Below the pieces are notes generated by a model, which was given only the letters and a program-made list of their open reading frames with translations, made no database searches and was not told the origin of the DNA. 64,000 nt of DNA from Haemophilus influenzae (GTDB lineage: Bacteria > Pseudomonadota > Gammaproteobacteria > Enterobacterales > Pasteurellaceae): assembly GCF_900475755.1 (NCBI RefSeq), contig NZ_LS483411.1, forward strand, positions 1,770,485 to 1,834,484, given 5' to 3'. Shown here one piece after another: positions 8,672 through 18,701 of the stretch (positions are counted from its first letter, which is position 1; every line of letters starts with the position of its first letter). The position numbers were made by a program, and so were the translations under genes.

Positions 8672-10060
8672 GTGAATTGTAAAATAATCAATCGTGGATT
8701 TGACCGCACTTTGCGCTTGGCTGTAACCGGGTTAAGTCGAAGCGGTAAAACGGCTTTTATTACGAGTTTGATTAATCAACTGTTACATATTAATCAAGAG
8801 GAAAATGCTCATCTTCCTTTATTTGAGGCTGCCCGAAATCAGTCTATTTTGGCGGTAAAACGAGTGCCTCAACAGGATTTAAGTATTCCACGTTTTGATT
8901 ATGAAGCGAATCTCAATGATTTAGTGAATAATCCACCACAATGGTGCCAATCTACTCGAGGGGTGAGTGAAACACGTCTTGCTATTCGTTTTGAACGTCA
9001 ATCGGGCTTACTTCGTCATTTTAAAGAACGTGGCACATTATACTTGGATATTTTCGATTATCCTGGTGAATGGCTATTGGATTTACCTTTGCTGAATCTA
9101 GATTTTCAACAATGGTCACTTGAACAAGCTAAAATTACATCGGGTATTCGCCAACAGTTTGCCCAAGAGTGGTTGGATAAACTGAAAAAGCTCGACTTAA
9201 GTGCGGTCGTCAATGAAGATGTTTTAGCGCAGATTGCAAAATCTTATACCGACTATTTACTTGCTTGCAAAGCAGAAGGAATGCAATTTATTCAACCAGG
9301 CCGATTTGTCTTGCCTGGGGAATTAGAAGTCGCACCTGTTTTGCAATTTTTCCCGTTATTGCATTTGTCGGAAGAACAATGGCAAAAACTGAAAAGAGAG
9401 GCGAAATCCAATAGCTATTTTGCCGTGTTAAATAAACGATATGATTATTATCGTAATAAGGTGGTGAAAGGCTTTTATGAAAATTATTTTTCTACTTTTG
9501 ATCGCCAAGTAATTTTAGCGGATTGCTTAACGCCACTGAATCATAGCCAACAAGCCTTTATTGATATGCAAACAGGTCTTAATGAGCTTTTCAAAAATTT
9601 CCGTTATGGGAAACGCAATTTACTTAATCGCTTGTTTTCCCCGAATATTGATAAGCTCATGTTTGTGGCAACAAAAGCCGATCATATCACGACAGATCAA
9701 ATTCAAAACTTAATTAGTCTGATGCGCCAATTGGTGCAAGAAGGCGGTCGTCATGTAGAATTTGAAGGGATTGATACAGAATATACGGCAATTGCTGCGA
9801 TTCGAGCGACAAAACAAGTTTTAGTTAATCAAAACGGTAAACAAATCAAAGCTATTCAAGGTGTGCGTTCTTTAGATAAACAACTGATTACACTTTATCC
9901 AGGATCTGTTCCAAGTAAACTACCTAATGCTGAGTTCTGGTCAAAACAATCTTTTGACTTTGATTCCTTTGAACCTCAAGTTTTACAACAAGGTGAAAGC
10001 ATCCCGCATTTAAGAATGGATGCAGTTTTACAGTTTTTATTGGCGGATAGGTTTGATTAA
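8672..10060 (+). CDS. ycjX: YcjX-like P-loop NTPase (DUF463), 462 aa
   Basis: The N-terminus has a Walker A, GLSRSGKTAF (about residue 20), and a DYPGEW switch-like motif (about 131), which identify the YcjX/DUF463 family. These are GTPase-like proteins usually found with ycjF in a stress regulon; their biochemical role is little known. The GTG at 8672 is the best start, and the length matches E. coli YcjX (about 465). It is divergent from sapA with a 36-base gap. Its stop overlaps the hcsB stop by 4 bases in a convergent arrangement, so the capsule locus abuts it directly. Confidence 0.88.
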   Translation: MNCKIINRGFDRTLRLAVTGLSRSGKTAFITSLINQLLHINQEENAHLPLFEAARNQSILAVKRVPQQDLSIPRFDYEANLNDLVNNPPQWCQSTRGVSETRLAIRFERQSGLLRHFKERGTLYLDIFDYPGEWLLDLPLLNLDFQQWSLEQAKITSGIRQQFAQEWLDKLKKLDLSAVVNEDVLAQIAKSYTDYLLACKAEGMQFIQPGRFVLPGELEVAPVLQFFPLLHLSEEQWQKLKREAKSNSYFAVLNKRYDYYRNKVVKGFYENYFSTFDRQVILADCLTPLNHSQQAFIDMQTGLNELFKNFRYGKRNLLNRLFSPNIDKLMFVATKADHITTDQIQNLISLMRQLVQEGGRHVEFEGIDTEYTAIAAIRATKQVLVNQNGKQIKAIQGVRSLDKQLITLYPGSVPSKLPNAEFWSKQSFDFDSFEPQVLQQGESIPHLRMDAVLQFLLADRFD

Positions 10061-11319
10061 TTTTTATCCGGATGTAAGGGAAGGATCACTCGATTATAAA
10101 AACTACCATTAATCATGGTTTTATTCAGATGATATTTGCGGTAAGCCTCAAATACAGGCATATCAGGCTTGGTTGGATTTTGCCAAAATGAAGCCAAATC
10201 CCCTTGGTGTGTAAGACCTTCAAAATGATAATTAGCACGCCCAAGCGTAATAACGGGCATTCCATGTAATAAGGCTGAAATACCACTCGTACTGTTTAAT
10301 GTTACCATGCCTTTTCCATGGCGAAGTAGAACAGGCAATGACACATCGTACACATAGAATAGTCGCCCTTTTAATTGAGGATAGCGGCTTTCAAACTCTA
10401 GAATAACAGACTCATAATGAATAAAACCTCTATCCATTGGGTGGTGCTTAATGATCAAGTTTAAATGATTAGGCGCAGATGTAGCAAAAGACTGTAGTAC
10501 TTCAGCTAAGAATTCACCGACGCTATTGAAGTCGCAATGTACTTTTACTTGGCTGTCATCGTAAACTTGCAGTGGTACAATAAAAAAATAACCGAGTTCT
10601 CCTTTTGTTACTTTTTTTGCAAACGAGCGATCACGCAAGTAATAACAAGTCCGCTTAATGCCTGATGTAACCCAGAGTTTTATATAGTATTTCAGATTCA
10701 GAATACGGTGGTGCTGGTATTTCGGGTAATTATCTCGCCCCAAATAAGCTTTAATATAATAAGCGATTGCCACTTTTGCCATCGGTAAAAAACCTTTGGC
10801 TAATTTAAGTGGTACAGCTGGCTCAGGTAAATTTTCGGCTTGCTCAAGATAGAAATCTGCTTGACGAGGAAGAGGAGAGAACGCATTTACCCCTTGTTTT
10901 TCGAGTGTGACGTAATCAGGACGGAAATAGCCTTCTTCAAACACCCAAAATGGAATTTTTTCATCTTGTGATATTTTTTTTGCAATTTTGTGGTATTTAC
11001 GGTTGTCACCAAAGCAAACCATCGCATCAATATTGTGTTGTTTGCAAAATAGTTGCAAGTAAGGGTAGAACTCACTCACTGAGCCACGATAAGCAATCGT
11101 GTTTTCAATCGATGACGGATAAAAATGCTCATCGCCACCGTTAAAATTGATTTTATAAACGGTTTTTCCTTGTCCCACTAACCAAGCTGAAAGATCGGTA
11201 AAAAAGTGGCCGATTGGTCCTTGCAAAAGTAAAATCCGTTTCGAACTTTGGACTAATTCATCTAAATAGTGGTTCATACGAAAATGATTATTGATTATAT
11301 GATTAAGACATATTGCCAT
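10057..11319 (-). CDS. hcsB: HcsB, KpsS-like capsule lipid-anchor Kdo transferase (420 aa)
   Basis: A capsule-synthesis protein of the KpsS family. Visible features are ILLLQGPIGHFFTDLSAWL near the N-terminus, a central IIKHHPMDRG (about residue 290) and NSTSGISALLHGMPVI (about 340), both typical of KpsS/LipB proteins. KpsS adds the first beta-Kdo to lyso-phosphatidylglycerol in group 2 capsules, which HcsA then extends. In H. influenzae the pair is needed to put capsule on the surface. It lies 10 bases after hcsA in region III. An alternative start is Met-15 (MNHYLDEL), which may be the true one. Confidence 0.9.
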   Translation of the reverse strand: MAICLNHIINNHFRMNHYLDELVQSSKRILLLQGPIGHFFTDLSAWLVGQGKTVYKINFNGGDEHFYPSSIENTIAYRGSVSEFYPYLQLFCKQHNIDAMVCFGDNRKYHKIAKKISQDEKIPFWVFEEGYFRPDYVTLEKQGVNAFSPLPRQADFYLEQAENLPEPAVPLKLAKGFLPMAKVAIAYYIKAYLGRDNYPKYQHHRILNLKYYIKLWVTSGIKRTCYYLRDRSFAKKVTKGELGYFFIVPLQVYDDSQVKVHCDFNSVGEFLAEVLQSFATSAPNHLNLIIKHHPMDRGFIHYESVILEFESRYPQLKGRLFYVYDVSLPVLLRHGKGMVTLNSTSGISALLHGMPVITLGRANYHFEGLTHQGDLASFWQNPTKPDMPVFEAYRKYHLNKTMINGSFYNRVILPLHPDKN

Positions 11320-11329
11320 AACTGCATTG

Positions 11330-13372
11330 TTAAGTACGCAATGTGCGCACTAAATGCTGTAATTTGCCATATTGTTTTGCCAACCAATGGCGATGAATGC
11401 CACTGTGATTAAGCGCTAAACGCTGTGCTTTTAAAATTTCAATCGCTGTTTGAGCATTGGTTAGCTCACCCGTATTCGGATTAACATATTGTGGATAATA
11501 GACCAATGTGCCAGCAATAAGTTCTAACAATGAAAGTTTTCGATTGCGGCGGTTAAAAGAGCAGTGATCAACGGTCAATCCCCAGTGGCTATAAAATGGC
11601 AAACCATAACAATGCACCGTTTTGTTTCTTAGCAAGGCTTCAAAACCTGCAAGAGATGTCATGGTGTGTAGTTCATCCACGGCATTGATGCAGTCAAGCA
11701 CGTTTTCTGTTTTTGCAATTTGATCCGCTAATTTGACCGCTTGCGATTCTGCAATATGACCAATGCGATTACCACTTACAACATCCGGGTGTGCCTTATA
11801 AACGATATAAGCTTGAGGATTTGCGGCGCGTACTGTTTTTAATAAATCTAAATTAGTGCGAATATTCGGTGAGGCAGTTCGAATAGAGGCATCGTCTTCG
11901 ACCTGTCCTACCACTAAAATTTTCTTTTTGACTGTATTCGGTAAAGAAAATGTTCCTTCACCGACATTATATTTACCGATATGTTGCGATACCAACACAT
12001 GTTGTAGCTGACTGGCTTCGATTAAATCTGCTTCGGTAAATTGTTGATGCTGCAAAATCTCTTCTAAGCGAGAAGGACTTTCTGCATTGAAATAGATACC
12101 TAAATCGTCACACACTAAAGAAAGTGGTGCAACCAAGTTTGAGCCAAGCCCAACTGAACGAATAAACCCATCTTCCATTCTGAGCACGTTAATATTATGC
12201 GCTTTAGCATAATTTAGCGCGGCTTCTTTACCCGTTCCCCATAGTAACAAGCGGTCATTTTTTGTGAATGTTTTACCATTGAGTTTGCTCACATCTTTAA
12301 CAAAATGTAGCTTGCAGCTTGGTAAACGGAAAAACGGTTTAATAACCGCACGTTTCCACAAGGATATTCCAACGCAATAGAGATTGCCTTGTAAGCGCAA
12401 GTTAAGTGCTTTGGTGTGAATGATGTGGTTAATGACATCAAAAATCGTTCCCGATTTGCCGGTATTCGGATTCAAATAACGAGTATATTGAAAATACGCC
12501 GCATAAAACAGTTGTAAAATTGACCGCACTTTACGGCGCTCACTTTGTGCTAGCGCTTTAGCATTAGGATGACGATCATCCGTTACGCCCCAGCCAGCAA
12601 ACCATGGTACGCCAAAAGTCACCACTGGTTTACCCACTAATAATGCTTCAAACCCCATTTGAGAGGTAACACAATAAACTTTCTCTACGGCTTTAATTAG
12701 CGAAATCGGATTGACGGGATCACCAAAAAAATGCACGTCGCTTGGATCATTTTCATTTGGCGAAAAATAACCCTGCTTTTTACCACTTAATACATCAGGA
12801 TGGGTTTTCACTAAAATTTTGGCATTGGGATTTTCTGTAATGGCAGCTTGTAACATTTGTGCAAAATGCTCAGTATCGGCTTGACCATATTTAACCGCTA
12901 TATCGCCAAAGGTTTGGTCGATAACAAGCACTAATGGCTCGTCACCTTCTTTCTCATAATCCACTAATGTTTGGTTATATTTTGAAAGTTGATACGTCAC
13001 AATTTGTGTCCGAGCCTTTTCCGCTAAAACCTCATCACATTCACCTGCCTGAATAAGCTGTTCCAATGTTGAGGGACGAGTCGTGTCGTAATAAATACCT
13101 AATTTATCCACGACCATAGAAAGTGGTGGATAACCATCAACCCCTAGACCAAGAGAACGTAAAAAACCGTCTTCTAAGGCGATAAACGGTAAGTTATGCT
13201 TTTGTGCATATGCACGTGATTTTTTCGTGGAAGGACGTAACCCCCAACCCAACACAGAATCAGCCTTCGGCACAGAAAAAATGCGCGCGAAAGCCAATTT
13301 TTGATTAGGGAAAAATGAGGCTAAATGCGGAATTTTTTTGATTCCGTGCGAGAAAATCAGAGCAGTTGGCAT
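11330..13372 (-). CDS. hcsA: HcsA, KpsC-like beta-Kdo transferase of the capsule lipid anchor (680 aa)
   Basis: The protein is an internal duplication, as in KpsC. The motif LEDGFLRSLGLG (about residues 66-77) recurs as MEDGFIRSVGLG (about 396), and VKTHPDV (about 222) recurs as YKAHPDV (about 550). KpsC is a dual retaining beta-Kdo transferase that builds the poly-Kdo linker on lyso-phosphatidylglycerol. Full length. An uptake core inside the gene (12523-12531) is the last I see before a long stretch without one. It follows region II on the same strand after a 69-base gap. Confidence 0.92.
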   Translation of the reverse strand: MPTALIFSHGIKKIPHLASFFPNQKLAFARIFSVPKADSVLGWGLRPSTKKSRAYAQKHNLPFIALEDGFLRSLGLGVDGYPPLSMVVDKLGIYYDTTRPSTLEQLIQAGECDEVLAEKARTQIVTYQLSKYNQTLVDYEKEGDEPLVLVIDQTFGDIAVKYGQADTEHFAQMLQAAITENPNAKILVKTHPDVLSGKKQGYFSPNENDPSDVHFFGDPVNPISLIKAVEKVYCVTSQMGFEALLVGKPVVTFGVPWFAGWGVTDDRHPNAKALAQSERRKVRSILQLFYAAYFQYTRYLNPNTGKSGTIFDVINHIIHTKALNLRLQGNLYCVGISLWKRAVIKPFFRLPSCKLHFVKDVSKLNGKTFTKNDRLLLWGTGKEAALNYAKAHNINVLRMEDGFIRSVGLGSNLVAPLSLVCDDLGIYFNAESPSRLEEILQHQQFTEADLIEASQLQHVLVSQHIGKYNVGEGTFSLPNTVKKKILVVGQVEDDASIRTASPNIRTNLDLLKTVRAANPQAYIVYKAHPDVVSGNRIGHIAESQAVKLADQIAKTENVLDCINAVDELHTMTSLAGFEALLRNKTVHCYGLPFYSHWGLTVDHCSFNRRNRKLSLLELIAGTLVYYPQYVNPNTGELTNAQTAIEILKAQRLALNHSGIHRHWLAKQYGKLQHLVRTLRT

Positions 13373-13441
13373 GGTTCTAATTTGAATTTTTATATGATTG
13401 ATTGTGTTTTTAATGCCTAAAAAAACATATCATACTTTTAG

Positions 13442-14581
13442 CTAACATAATAAAGTAATAGTATATTTTATGATTTCTATTTCAATATTTTTTGATATAG
13501 AAATTGGTTCTATAAGTACTTTAGTCTGATGTAGTTCTTCTATAAAATATGAGCATTCTATACTATGCAATGGTAACAATAATATTTTTTTTACATCATT
13601 CTTTATTATTTCTCCTTCATTGAAATATGTTATTTTTATTTCAAAATCTTGATTTTGTTTTTCATTGTTTTTTATTTTTAACAAAATAGAGTTGCTCTCT
13701 TTTTCTAAGTTGTTTGAGGTTATTTCAAAGACGCCATTTATTTTTTGTATATGATGTTTTTGTATTGTTTTTTTTGGCATGTCATCTGAAAAATTTCTAA
13801 CGTTATATAGATAAATATTAGCAACTAAATTACTACCATATTCATTTAAGTGTTGTTTATCATAAAAATAGGCCTCTGTTTTTGGTACTATCAAGTCCAA
13901 ATCAATAACCTTATACCCAAGATAAGAATTCTCTCTAATAATATCATTCATCATTTTAAGTTGGCGTTTAGATGAATTTGAACAGCAAGTTGATATAAAG
14001 AGATCGATACTGTATAACTCACATAGTTTAGATAGCATAATAATATTATTCTGTATCTGAATTAAATTATCTTGAATAGTTTTGAATCTAAAAACATCAC
14101 TTTCTACTGATGGAATAATATTAGAAAAATATTTACTATTGTTATAATATCCATTTTCATATAGTAAAGCAGAAAAATCACAGGAAGGTTGAGAGTATAT
14201 AATAACGTCAGGCTTTAAAATAATAATTTTATTAAGTATAAGGTTAAATAAGTTTAACCCTGTAGAACCAGATACTCCAGCATTATATACTTTTACTTCT
14301 TTTCCTTCTTGAAATAGAAAGCTTTCTTCCATAATTGCGTTTATTCTCTTTGATTCATCGATAAAAATACTTTCTATGAATGAATCACCAACTAAAAAAA
14401 TTTTTTTATCTTCTTGGATATTTAAATGAGATTGCATAAATCCATTATTGTCAACTTTCTGAAAATAAGATCTATTTTTTTGTAGTAAGGGGGATTTTTT
14501 TATATAACTTTCTGATGGTGTATGAACTCTATGGATTCCCGGAAAAAATTCTTTTAGTCTAATGTGTCTCTTATTATTCAT
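13442..14581 (-). CDS. fcs3: Region II SGNH-type acyltransferase, probable capsule O-acetyltransferase (Fcs3, 379 aa)
   Basis: SGNH-hydrolase-fold motifs are visible: GDS in FLVGDSFIESIF (about residue 65), the glycine/asparagine block in VYNAGVSGSTGLN (about 98), and the catalytic D-x-x-H in DKQHLNEYG (about 240). A C-terminal ~110 residues looks like a beta-rich accessory domain. SGNH proteins in capsule loci usually transfer or remove O-acetyl groups. The type f polymer is O-acetylated, so I infer O-acetyltransferase. Very AT-rich, like the rest of region II. It overlaps the preceding gene by 8 bases. The symbol assumes serotype f. Confidence 0.65.
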   Translation of the reverse strand: MNNKRHIRLKEFFPGIHRVHTPSESYIKKSPLLQKNRSYFQKVDNNGFMQSHLNIQEDKKIFLVGDSFIESIFIDESKRINAIMEESFLFQEGKEVKVYNAGVSGSTGLNLFNLILNKIIILKPDVIIYSQPSCDFSALLYENGYYNNSKYFSNIIPSVESDVFRFKTIQDNLIQIQNNIIMLSKLCELYSIDLFISTCCSNSSKRQLKMMNDIIRENSYLGYKVIDLDLIVPKTEAYFYDKQHLNEYGSNLVANIYLYNVRNFSDDMPKKTIQKHHIQKINGVFEITSNNLEKESNSILLKIKNNEKQNQDFEIKITYFNEGEIIKNDVKKILLLPLHSIECSYFIEELHQTKVLIEPISISKNIEIEIIKYTITLLC

Positions 14582-17237
14582 TTTTCAATACCTCATTTAA
14601 TAATCTTTCACAGTTTTTATTATCATTATATTTATACATATTTCTAATTCTATATAGATATTCATTTTTAATAGAAAAATTAGAAATTATACTTTTAATA
14701 ATTTCAGATATTAAATCATCTGTGTTATAAGTTACTTTTCCTGGCGCCATGCTAGTAAAGTCAAAGAATCCTTTTTTATAGTGTTTTGAATAGAATTCAT
14801 CTTCATCAAATTGGAAAAATATAGATGGTTTTTCTTTGTAAGAGAAATCAAAAAACACACTAGAATAATCCGTTATTAATAATGATGCTTCATTAAAAAG
14901 ATCCTTGTAAGATAGAGATAATTCATCGATAATAAGAATTTCATTTGATTCTAACTGTTTAAAGTATTTAGCATACTGTTTAAATCCAGGATGTAAAACA
15001 AATTTAATAATAACATTATTTTCTTTTAATGTATTAATTAGTAATTTATTTGATAATAAATCGACAAAATTTTTATAGTAGTCAGATTCTTTAAAGATTT
15101 CTAATTCAGCATGCAATCCATTTTTTATAATATTTCCACTTAGATAGGATCTCCATGTGGGCATAATGAGTACAATCTTATCTTCATCTTTTTTCTTAAT
15201 TAATTTATCATATCTTGGAAAACCCACATTAAATAAGTCTTCTTTATTAAAAAAGAAATTCTTATTTTTAAATATTGAATTTTCAAAGTTTGCTGCCGTT
15301 ACAATTTTATAAATATGCTTGTTAAATTTATTTGCAGCTATTTCTATGTTATTCATAGTTATACCATGCTGTAACCATATAATTTTTGTTTCTATCAAAT
15401 CATTATAATATTTTAAATGCTTAAATGATATTGGTTTAAAAAATGATGTTGCTAAATGCGATGTAAATATATACTTAGAATTTAAATAAAGTAACTTATG
15501 TTTTAGGCTATTTTGAATGATAACTTTACCTATTTTCTTGATTCTACTTATATCTGGGGAATTTTTATCTAGAACAAAATAAGAGTTCTTAGCGATATGA
15601 GGAACCGATTTATTAATATACGTAAAGAATGCTTCTGCATTATCATTAGCATTAATTGGTCGGTCATTAAATAGCCAGTACTTAGGTTTATTAAGTTTTA
15701 ATAATCTTAACCATTTCCATGTTTTATGTCTTTTTCTTATTAAAAATAATGATTTTATCCTATTTGATATTTTATTAATTACAGTAGAGCTTTTTATATA
15801 AAAAGCTTTTTTATATAAAGATATACTAGTATTCTGTTCAGAATAAAGCTTAAATAAATTTGAATTAAATACGCCATTGCCAAGGAATGGACTTTCGCTA
15901 TATGTTCTAAGTCTATTTACTATATGTAAGAAGCCATTGCTTTTTCTCTTAAAATAAAGTCGATATTCACCTTTTCTAAATACTGGTATTTCGAATCTAG
16001 AATATAATATGTTATTACTTGATTTTATATCACAGCATTTATGAATATAGAGGCTGTCGCAATAATATTCTTTAATTGGTTTTATAATATTTTTACCTTT
16101 GTCCATTATAACAATGCTAAGATCTTCGATGTTAAAATTATTAAATAATGTTTCAATTATAAGAACATTTTTTTCAATACTAATATTTTTTATATCCAAT
16201 GGTAAATCATTGCATTTAAATATTTTACAATCATCTATGTTAATATAAGCATCTTCATCTATTGTTAGATTCTTTCTATATATTTCTGAAATAAAGTCAA
16301 TTTTTTGTTCTTGTGTTTCTAAATACTTTGTTTTATGTAAAATAAAATCTTTAGGAATTAGAGACATAAAATCTCTATATCTATTAATTATATGATTATA
16401 ATCATTCTTATTCTGGAATATTTCAGGTTTTATATTTTTTATTCTTGATCTAAGCTGGTAAGCTATTAGTTCATAGAATAAAACTTGATCTTTTGCATTA
16501 ACATTTTCTAATATTTGGATTGGGGTAATAAAAGCTTGTGGTTTTACTCTACTTAGGTCTACTTGTGATCCTCCTTCTTGTCTTCTTCTATAGTTGTATT
16601 GAACGCCATTTTCGCACACATAGCCAAATTTATTAATATTACTGTAGATATTAAAATTAAATAGGGTGTCTTCTTCTCCAAATAATGAGGTATCAAATTT
16701 ATTTTTCTTAATATTATCTCTTGGATAGAATGAACTTGCAGATGAAAGTATAAAGTTATGTTGTTCTTTATCTAAATCAATAATTCTGTTTTTATTTCCA
16801 AGTAATCTATATTTAGGATGTAATCCAGAAGCAGCCTCAAAAAATACTAAAGGTATTGATATATGAGCTAAATTTTGAGAAGAATTTTGTGTAAAAAATT
16901 TATTTACTTCATAAAGTACAGATGGAGATAATGTATCATCAGGATCAAAGAAATTAATGTATTTCCCTTCTGCAAGGGTTAATCCTTTATTTCTTGTTCC
17001 AGATAATCCTAGGTTCTTCTCATTCTTGTAATATAAAATATTATTAGGATATTTTTTTCTAAATTTTAGACATATTTCTTCACTGTTATCAGGGCTACAA
17101 TCATTAACTAAAATTAATTGAACATTTTCTTCAAAATTAATTTTCTTTTGATTTATTATACTTAATATTGCTTCTTCTAACCATTGGTCAACATTATAAA
17201 TTGGCATGATTATACTGAATATGAAATTGGTTTTCAT
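14574..17237 (-). CDS. fcs2: Region II bifunctional protein: GT2 glycosyltransferase + TagF-like domain (Fcs2, 887 aa)
   Basis: Residues 1-230 are a GT-A family 2 glycosyltransferase (SIIMPIYNVDQWLEEA at the start, LVNDCSPDNS, and DXD-type FFDPDDTLS near 105). The middle is a beta-rich linker. Residues about 560-885 are a CDP-glycerol glycerophosphotransferase (TagF/TagB-like) domain: WLQHGIT, GFPRYDKL, IMPTWRS, FVLHPGF and LLITDYSSVFFDFSY. GT2-TagF fusions occur among capsule polymerases making teichoic-acid-like polymers. For a type f polymer (GalNAc-GalNAc-phosphate) the GT2 part could add the beta-GalNAc. The TagF part might polymerise or start the chain on the Kdo anchor. Its exact role is inference. 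It ends inside the next gene and begins 8 bases after fcs1. Confidence 0.7.
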   Translation of the reverse strand: MKTNFIFSIIMPIYNVDQWLEEAILSIINQKKINFEENVQLILVNDCSPDNSEEICLKFRKKYPNNILYYKNEKNLGLSGTRNKGLTLAEGKYINFFDPDDTLSPSVLYEVNKFFTQNSSQNLAHISIPLVFFEAASGLHPKYRLLGNKNRIIDLDKEQHNFILSSASSFYPRDNIKKNKFDTSLFGEEDTLFNFNIYSNINKFGYVCENGVQYNYRRRQEGGSQVDLSRVKPQAFITPIQILENVNAKDQVLFYELIAYQLRSRIKNIKPEIFQNKNDYNHIINRYRDFMSLIPKDFILHKTKYLETQEQKIDFISEIYRKNLTIDEDAYINIDDCKIFKCNDLPLDIKNISIEKNVLIIETLFNNFNIEDLSIVIMDKGKNIIKPIKEYYCDSLYIHKCCDIKSSNNILYSRFEIPVFRKGEYRLYFKRKSNGFLHIVNRLRTYSESPFLGNGVFNSNLFKLYSEQNTSISLYKKAFYIKSSTVINKISNRIKSLFLIRKRHKTWKWLRLLKLNKPKYWLFNDRPINANDNAEAFFTYINKSVPHIAKNSYFVLDKNSPDISRIKKIGKVIIQNSLKHKLLYLNSKYIFTSHLATSFFKPISFKHLKYYNDLIETKIIWLQHGITMNNIEIAANKFNKHIYKIVTAANFENSIFKNKNFFFNKEDLFNVGFPRYDKLIKKKDEDKIVLIMPTWRSYLSGNIIKNGLHAELEIFKESDYYKNFVDLLSNKLLINTLKENNVIIKFVLHPGFKQYAKYFKQLESNEILIIDELSLSYKDLFNEASLLITDYSSVFFDFSYKEKPSIFFQFDEDEFYSKHYKKGFFDFTSMAPGKVTYNTDDLISEIIKSIISNFSIKNEYLYRIRNMYKYNDNKNCERLLNEVLKNE

Positions 17238-17245
17238 GTATCCTC

Positions 17246-18340
17246 CTAAAAATATAGATTTATGAAAGTGTTAAAATTTTTATGATAAAAATGGTTATTA
17301 GAACTAGAAGTATCATTAATACAAAAAGAATGTGGTCTATTTCCATTCTCTTTTTTTTGTAATAACTTTTTATACTGTGCCTTAGCATTTGCGGAGCGAA
17401 TATTAAAGTAATAGCAAATTTCAGGCGTAAGAACACTTTTCCCTTCTAAATACATGGCATAAGGTACAAAAAAAGTAGCGAGATTAAGATCGTTTTTACC
17501 CCTAAATCTATTTGATAAAAAACTTTCAATCTCTTCTTTAAACACACTCCATATTTTTTCAAAAACACTTTTCTTGAGTGGAATATAGGAGTGAATTAGT
17601 GGTGTTTGTATGTTTAATTCTTGTCCATACATTTTTCGTAATAAGCGTCTTGAATTCATTGAAGCGAGTAATGTAGGCGTAGTTGTACCTTTTGCATACA
17701 TTTTATCTAAGTTTTTAATGGATAGGAAAATAGAGGCTAGCCCATTAGGTTTAAAAAAATGGCTTTTTTGTAAAGGTTTAGCTACAAATACATCATCATT
17801 AAAATAAATAAAATGTTCACTTAGGTTTGGAATTTTATGTAGATTAGCCTCAATAACATGTGAATTAAACGTAGGAAGATAATCGTGATCAATGATCTCA
17901 CGATGATCCACAATTTTAATTTGGGAATCTTCATTATTAAGCCAATGTGGTATTTGATTATCCGTTACGATAAAAATGTACCGTACCCAAGGTAAGAATT
18001 TTTGTACACTTTTGACAGAGTAAAATAGCTCGTTATGTTCTTCAAATCTGACATTATCTTTCGCATAGAATGCATAGTTGTTTGCTAGTTTCGAATAGTG
18101 CTGTTTCTTTTCCTGCCATTTTTCATCTTTATCATTAACCCATGTGAAAACGACATCAATAGGTATTGGTGTATTCATTAGCGAGCTTTCTAGTTTTTCC
18201 AGATTTTCTTGATGAGAGAGAACAGCTCGTTCATCTAATTCTTTAATTCCTTGTTCATTATTTATAATAGGGTATTTATTATTCAATGCGTCACGAAAAA
18301 ATATGTGTGGCTTCGTAACAAATTTTTTTAGTTTTTTCAT
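17246..18340 (-). CDS. fcs1: Region II Stealth-family capsule hexose-1-phosphate transferase (Fcs1, 364 aa)
   Basis: Stealth-family blocks are clear: CR1 IDVVFTWVNDKDEKW (about residue 60), CR2 with RFEEHNELFYSVKSV and FIVTDNQIPHWL, the DHREI and HFIYFNDDVFV region (CR3), and the C-terminal RPHSFCINDT (CR4). Stealth enzymes transfer sugar-1-phosphate from UDP-sugar and build phosphodiester-linked capsules (for example meningococcal A and X). In a type f strain the likely donor is UDP-GalNAc. This is the first gene of region II, divergent from bexD. Base composition is AT-rich but less extreme than the next two genes. Confidence 0.8.
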   Translation of the reverse strand: MKKLKKFVTKPHIFFRDALNNKYPIINNEQGIKELDERAVLSHQENLEKLESSLMNTPIPIDVVFTWVNDKDEKWQEKKQHYSKLANNYAFYAKDNVRFEEHNELFYSVKSVQKFLPWVRYIFIVTDNQIPHWLNNEDSQIKIVDHREIIDHDYLPTFNSHVIEANLHKIPNLSEHFIYFNDDVFVAKPLQKSHFFKPNGLASIFLSIKNLDKMYAKGTTTPTLLASMNSRRLLRKMYGQELNIQTPLIHSYIPLKKSVFEKIWSVFKEEIESFLSNRFRGKNDLNLATFFVPYAMYLEGKSVLTPEICYYFNIRSANAKAQYKKLLQKKENGNRPHSFCINDTSSSNNHFYHKNFNTFINLYF

Positions 18341-18701
18341 ATTAATATAACCTTACTAATTATATTTAGCATATAAGCGCTAATATATATTTTAGAATCA
18401 TTATTAGCTTTTCTTGCTGTTTGTATAGCGGCTAGTTCAACTGGTGATTTTAGCCTATTTAGTATGAATTGTCAATTATCAAAAAAGTAAATGAATGTAA
18501 TTTTAAATTATTATGAGATTTATAAAAATATAAACAATACATAAATCGTATTAATATTAAAGAGGGGATAAAAATTTTGATTCCTGATTGAATAAATGCT
18601 ATACTCTGCAGGATTATTTTCACGCATATGAGCGAAAATGATTTATGCAATATTTTGCAAGTCTTGACGTTTTTATTCCTAATCATGAGATGAGATATTC
18701 A
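18341..18701. promoter_or_regulatory. Divergent promoter region between capsule regions I and II
   Basis: This 361-base AT-rich gap separates the divergent starts of fcs1 (minus) and bexD (plus), so both capsule promoters must lie here. A hairpin-prone stretch (TTTTCACGCATATGAGCGAA) sits at about 18617-18636, upstream of bexD. I could not pick out convincing -35/-10 pairs. I see no clear JUMPstart/ops element of the kind found before enterobacterial capsule operons, and no gene. Confidence 0.5.

Noticed and set aside
18341..18701. JUMPstart/ops element before the capsule operons
   Set aside because: A stretch with GCGGCTAG resembles part of it, but the GGCGGTAGCGTG core is not present.
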